NCBI GenBank assembly: GCA_036897445.1
Contig: JAYMTL010000024.1
Coordinates: 62,001-126,000 of the forward strand
DNA from: Pelargonium tetragonum
Lineage: Eukaryota; Streptophyta; Magnoliopsida; Geraniales; Geraniaceae
Reading direction: 5' to 3'
DNA length: 64,000 nt
Part shown: piece after piece, positions 61,101 to 64,000 of the stretch
Layout of the letters: each line of letters starts with the position of its first letter
How positions within the stretch are numbered: position 1 is the stretch's first letter
Made by a program: the position numbers and the translations under genes
Notes under the pieces: generated by a model
The model's input: only the letters and a program-made list of their open reading frames with translations
Told to the model about the DNA's origin: nothing
Databases searched by the model: none

Positions 61101-64000
61101 AGAGGAAAAATCTTGTCCTAGTTAAGGGAAATACCCACATAGAAAACTTTAGAAATAGAAGCTAAAAGGGGATCCCGATATTTGGTATTAAATTTCTCCT
61201 CAGGATTTGTGTAAAATAATAAAATGCTCCTAGTTCTGAATTTAGCAAAAGCTACCGCGAGTATAAATAAGACTTTATAAAGGGGTTTAGGAAACTTTCT
61301 TTCTTTTGTACTTCAATGTCTAGATTCTTTCTTATTTTAATAGTAACTCGCTTATAACTTAACTATATAAGTAAAGTTGTTATTATTATTATTATTCTAT
61401 TTACTTAAGGATAAGCCTTCTAAACCGCACCACAACCAACATATTAAATACTAGTACTCCCTTTTTAATATTATATTGCTGATACTGGTAAAACCCTACA
61501 GGATAACTCGAGCTCCGTTTCTACCCGACTGCCTTATTTATCGAGATCTTAAGAATGCACCCCGGCTTGTCAAGTTTGAGTTAGCTTGCGTTGCTCTCAA
61601 CTCGAATAGCCCTTAAGCCTATGGACTATTCTAGTCTTATACGAGGAGCTTCTCTCGATGTTCTATATCTCTTAATATAAACTTTCCGAGCTTATAGAGT
61701 TTTAGTAATTAAACGTTGATTTATCAAAGTTACTAATTAAGGAAAGATCTCAACAATGAGTTATTCTTCAAAGAGAGTCCTTTAGGATGAAATTTAAACA
61801 AAAGTTAGATGCTGGTTTGGATGAAACAAAAGGGATAAAAATACTGGAAAAGTAACAAGCACTTTCAAAATCCTAAAACGTTCATAAACACCTCTTTTAA
61901 TTTCGATAAAGTAACTTGTACAAAAGAAGAAAACGCAAGCTTTCCTTATAAAGCTGTAAATAACAAAAAAGTTAAACATTCACGAAAAAGTGGCCCCATT
62001 TTGAACGAATGAAAAAGGAACATAAAATTCATTCTTTTTGCATTTTAGATTGGATTCCTAGAATCAGGTCTATGAGGGTCTCATTCACTGACTCAGTTCT
62101 TTCTTAATTTTTCTGTAGCAGCAAGAACTCCTACAAAATTTCTTACAATAATAATGATCTCGACCAGACTTCCCCTTAGAAATTCTGTTATTTAGATAAT
62201 TTTAACTAGTTACACTTGATTATTCTCGCTCTTTTGTGTTATGACTCTTTTAAAAGTAGGAATCCCTGGATAATACGGAGAATTAAACCTTTCCCCTTTG
62301 GTGAATAAGGACTGACCCCCGGTAAAGAATTCTACATATGTTATGCTTATGCTATATATAAGAATCCTAAATTACTTTATTATTTTCCATACTTTGAAAA
62401 TAGAGTTTACAAAGGAGGCTGCCCCGTAAAAATTCTTGGTATCATGGACTTAATGAGAGTTCGAATCGGGCTTCCAAAATGACTTATGGGTGATAACTTG
62501 TAGGGTTTCCCTAGAGTGTAAATACAAAAAGCATTATTCTGACAATCCCTTGAAAGTCCCTTTTTAGCGTCTACTACTAACTAGCGACTCCCTTTTTTAC
62601 TAAACTGCCTGTAGAGTAGAGTAAAGAGTAACACCCTTGAGAGCTAGGAAACTCTTTATTACTAAAAAAACCCGGAGGCTTAATTAGGTGAATCTGTATT
62701 TTCCAGTTTTTAACTATAAAGTATACTTGTTTTGATTTATAGGGGTTAAGCAAAGATTCAATAGAGGTATACTCTGAATTCCCTTAGAATTAGAAAGCGC
62801 GGGCGCGTTTTATAGAACCCTTTTTTATTGGTGACATCAATACACTTATTGAGTTAATCTCTTTAGTCGACAACGCTAATAGACACTTATAAATAAAGAG
62901 AGGTATAAGTTTGTAGGGAATTTCAAACTATGAAAATAAGACTTTACTTGCTATTAAAAGAGTACATTTCCTTTTTTAGTAATAGTGGTTCCGCTGACAG
63001 AGAAGAGACTGATTTTGGTTTTTGCTCTAACCCAGGTAGAAGCTGCATCTTTATAAAAAAGACTTTTCAAAAATTGCCGGGATAACGGCATACTAGAAAC
63101 GCCGCCGCCCTTCTATTTATTAAATCAAATCTATTCTATAACTAAAAATTTCTCTATATTCGCTTCAAAAAAACCCCTTACTAGCGATGCTTCATAAGCC
63201 AAAATTCAGTATAATTGATTCTTTATCTTAGGGATAATCCTCTCAATTTCCTGCCTATTTCTAGTAGGATAATAGTTAACGCACGAAAGAAGCTCCTTTT
63301 TGTCAAAAAACTAAGACCTGCCTTGGGAATAGGAAGATCTTTTTTAAGACTTTGTTGAATAAAAAACTTTTTGCGCCCGAGAATGGGCATACAAAAGCTT
63401 TTTTAATCCATTATGGTATAAACTTAGGATTACTTTAACTAGTATTGATATATTGAGCACCCTTTGTATTTAGGAACAAGCTCCGCACTTGCTACCTTAA
63501 CTTGCATTTCAAAGGAGCACGACTCTCATTTTGTAACTGAAAATACCTTTTAAATAGTAATCCTACAGGAACTCGATTTCAAGTAAAAATCTATCTTTTA
63601 CTCATGATTAAAAACTAGAATCTACAAGAATTCCCTTTAAACTTCCCCCGCGCTGACTCTTGCAATCGGTGCCGAAATGAAATAAGATATATTTTAAAGA
63701 AAAGAGAGGCTCCTTTATAAAGGATTCTCTTGAAAAGGAGGAATTCCCCTTATTGGGACCCTTTTAACTATTTTATTTTCGAGAAAAAAAGCCAAGTTAT
63801 TAAATTTAAATATGGTGAAGGTATGGCAGACTCTCCCAAATTAGGTAAACTTGTAAATAATAACACTACACCGAGCAGGGATCTATGATGAAAAAGGTAT
63901 CTCGAAGACTCGCATTTTTACCAAAGGAGAGGGCTTCGCGCCTTAACTACTATAAAAAAACCATATCCCAATATAAATCAAGACATAGAAAAGAACAATT
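58194..64000. other. Region without recognisable genes
   Basis: Only chance-length frames are present (62 codons at 58821-59009; 61 on minus at 61794-61979). T-arm-like words at about 60250-60262 (minus) and 62461-62470 (plus) do not build tRNA folds. G-run/C-run islands continue, for example GGGGGGTTCC near 61040 and GGGGATCCC near 61170. Confidence 0.5.
61380..61396. repeat. (TTA)n microsatellite
   Basis: Five to six uninterrupted TTA/TAT units. It is a simple repeat with no gene context. Confidence 0.85.

Larger units (their letters stand above)
1..64000. other. AT-rich, gene-poor DNA with a RIP-like composition
   Basis: No recognisable protein-coding gene is seen on either strand. I counted dinucleotides by hand in 22861-23160 and 57841-58140 (600 nt): TpA 60, ApT 43 (ratio 1.40); CpA+TpG 54, ApC+GpT 66 (ratio 0.82); CpG 8, about half of expectation. 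Most genomes show TpA below ApT, and the reversed ratio with depleted CpA/TpG is the classic trace of repeat-induced point mutation in filamentous ascomycetes. The bias is patchy: in 47401-47580 the TpA/ApT ratio is close to 1. Inference: a decayed, repeat-derived, silent compartment. The organelle-like tRNA at 52324-52397 does not fit easily with a fungal nuclear origin, so an unusual organelle genome remains an alternative. Confidence 0.5.

Noticed and set aside
62415-62480. GGAGGCT...GGCTTCC acceptor-like pair around GTTCGAATC
   Set aside because: Seven acceptor pairs can be made, but only two bases are left for the T-stem and the whole is 63 nt, so it is not a tRNA.
1-64000. Insertional RNA editing or programmed frameshifting hiding organelle genes
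   Set aside because: I could not find conserved blocks of cox, cob, atp or ribosomal proteins in neighbouring frames, and the one tRNA is complete without editing.

Overview
This 64 kb window is AT-rich (about 33-36% G+C where I counted by hand) and almost empty of genes. I recognise no protein family in any of the six frames. Open frames are short: only four reach 100 codons, about what chance gives at this base composition. The one exception is a 176-codon frame at 12577-13107, which is longer than chance easily explains but is not recognisable. There are no rRNA genes, CRISPR arrays, operons or intact transposase or polymerase genes.

Two signals point to the origin, and they disagree. (1) In two hand-counted stretches (22861-23160 and 57841-58140; 600 nt), TpA is commoner than ApT (60 vs 43, ratio 1.40) and (CpA+TpG)/(ApC+GpT) is 54/66 = 0.82. 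Both fall in the range used to call repeat-induced point mutation (RIP) in filamentous ascomycete fungi, so a RIP-decayed, transposon-derived AT-rich block (centromeric, subtelomeric or accessory) is the simplest reading. (2) At 52324-52397 (minus) there is a structurally perfect tRNA-Trp(CCA) of bacterial/organellar type, close to the land-plant plastid trnW I remember. It has no Pol III-type T-run behind it. This would fit an organelle genome, or a plastid-derived insertion in another genome. I cannot settle the origin from sequence alone.

Layout: 1-5.6 kb is featureless. 5.6-8.6 kb holds several copies of a dispersed repeat, marked by a 16-nt word ending in CATTACCTCC, plus a fossil protein-coding fragment. 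8.6-11.1 kb is featureless. 11.1-12.0 kb holds decayed repeat and Lys-rich fossil sequence. 12.5-13.1 kb holds the long open frame. 13.1-30.3 kb is essentially featureless apart from a perfect 12-bp-stem hairpin at 22417 and one minus-strand repeat word at 24798. 30.36-31.06 kb is the densest fossil cluster: a second copy of the protein fragment, then two repeat copies flanking a purine-rich Lys/Arg-rich segment. 38.0-40.1 kb holds plus- and minus-strand repeat copies and another Lys-rich fossil. 48.5-49.0 kb (minus) holds one more. 52.3 kb carries the tRNA, and the rest to 64 kb is featureless except for small tandem duplications and one repeat word at 58178.

No gene set works together here. 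The coherent content is a family of related, decayed repeats in both orientations, small 13-20 bp tandem duplications, and an apparent excess of G-run/short-spacer/C-run islands. All counts and alignments were made by eye.
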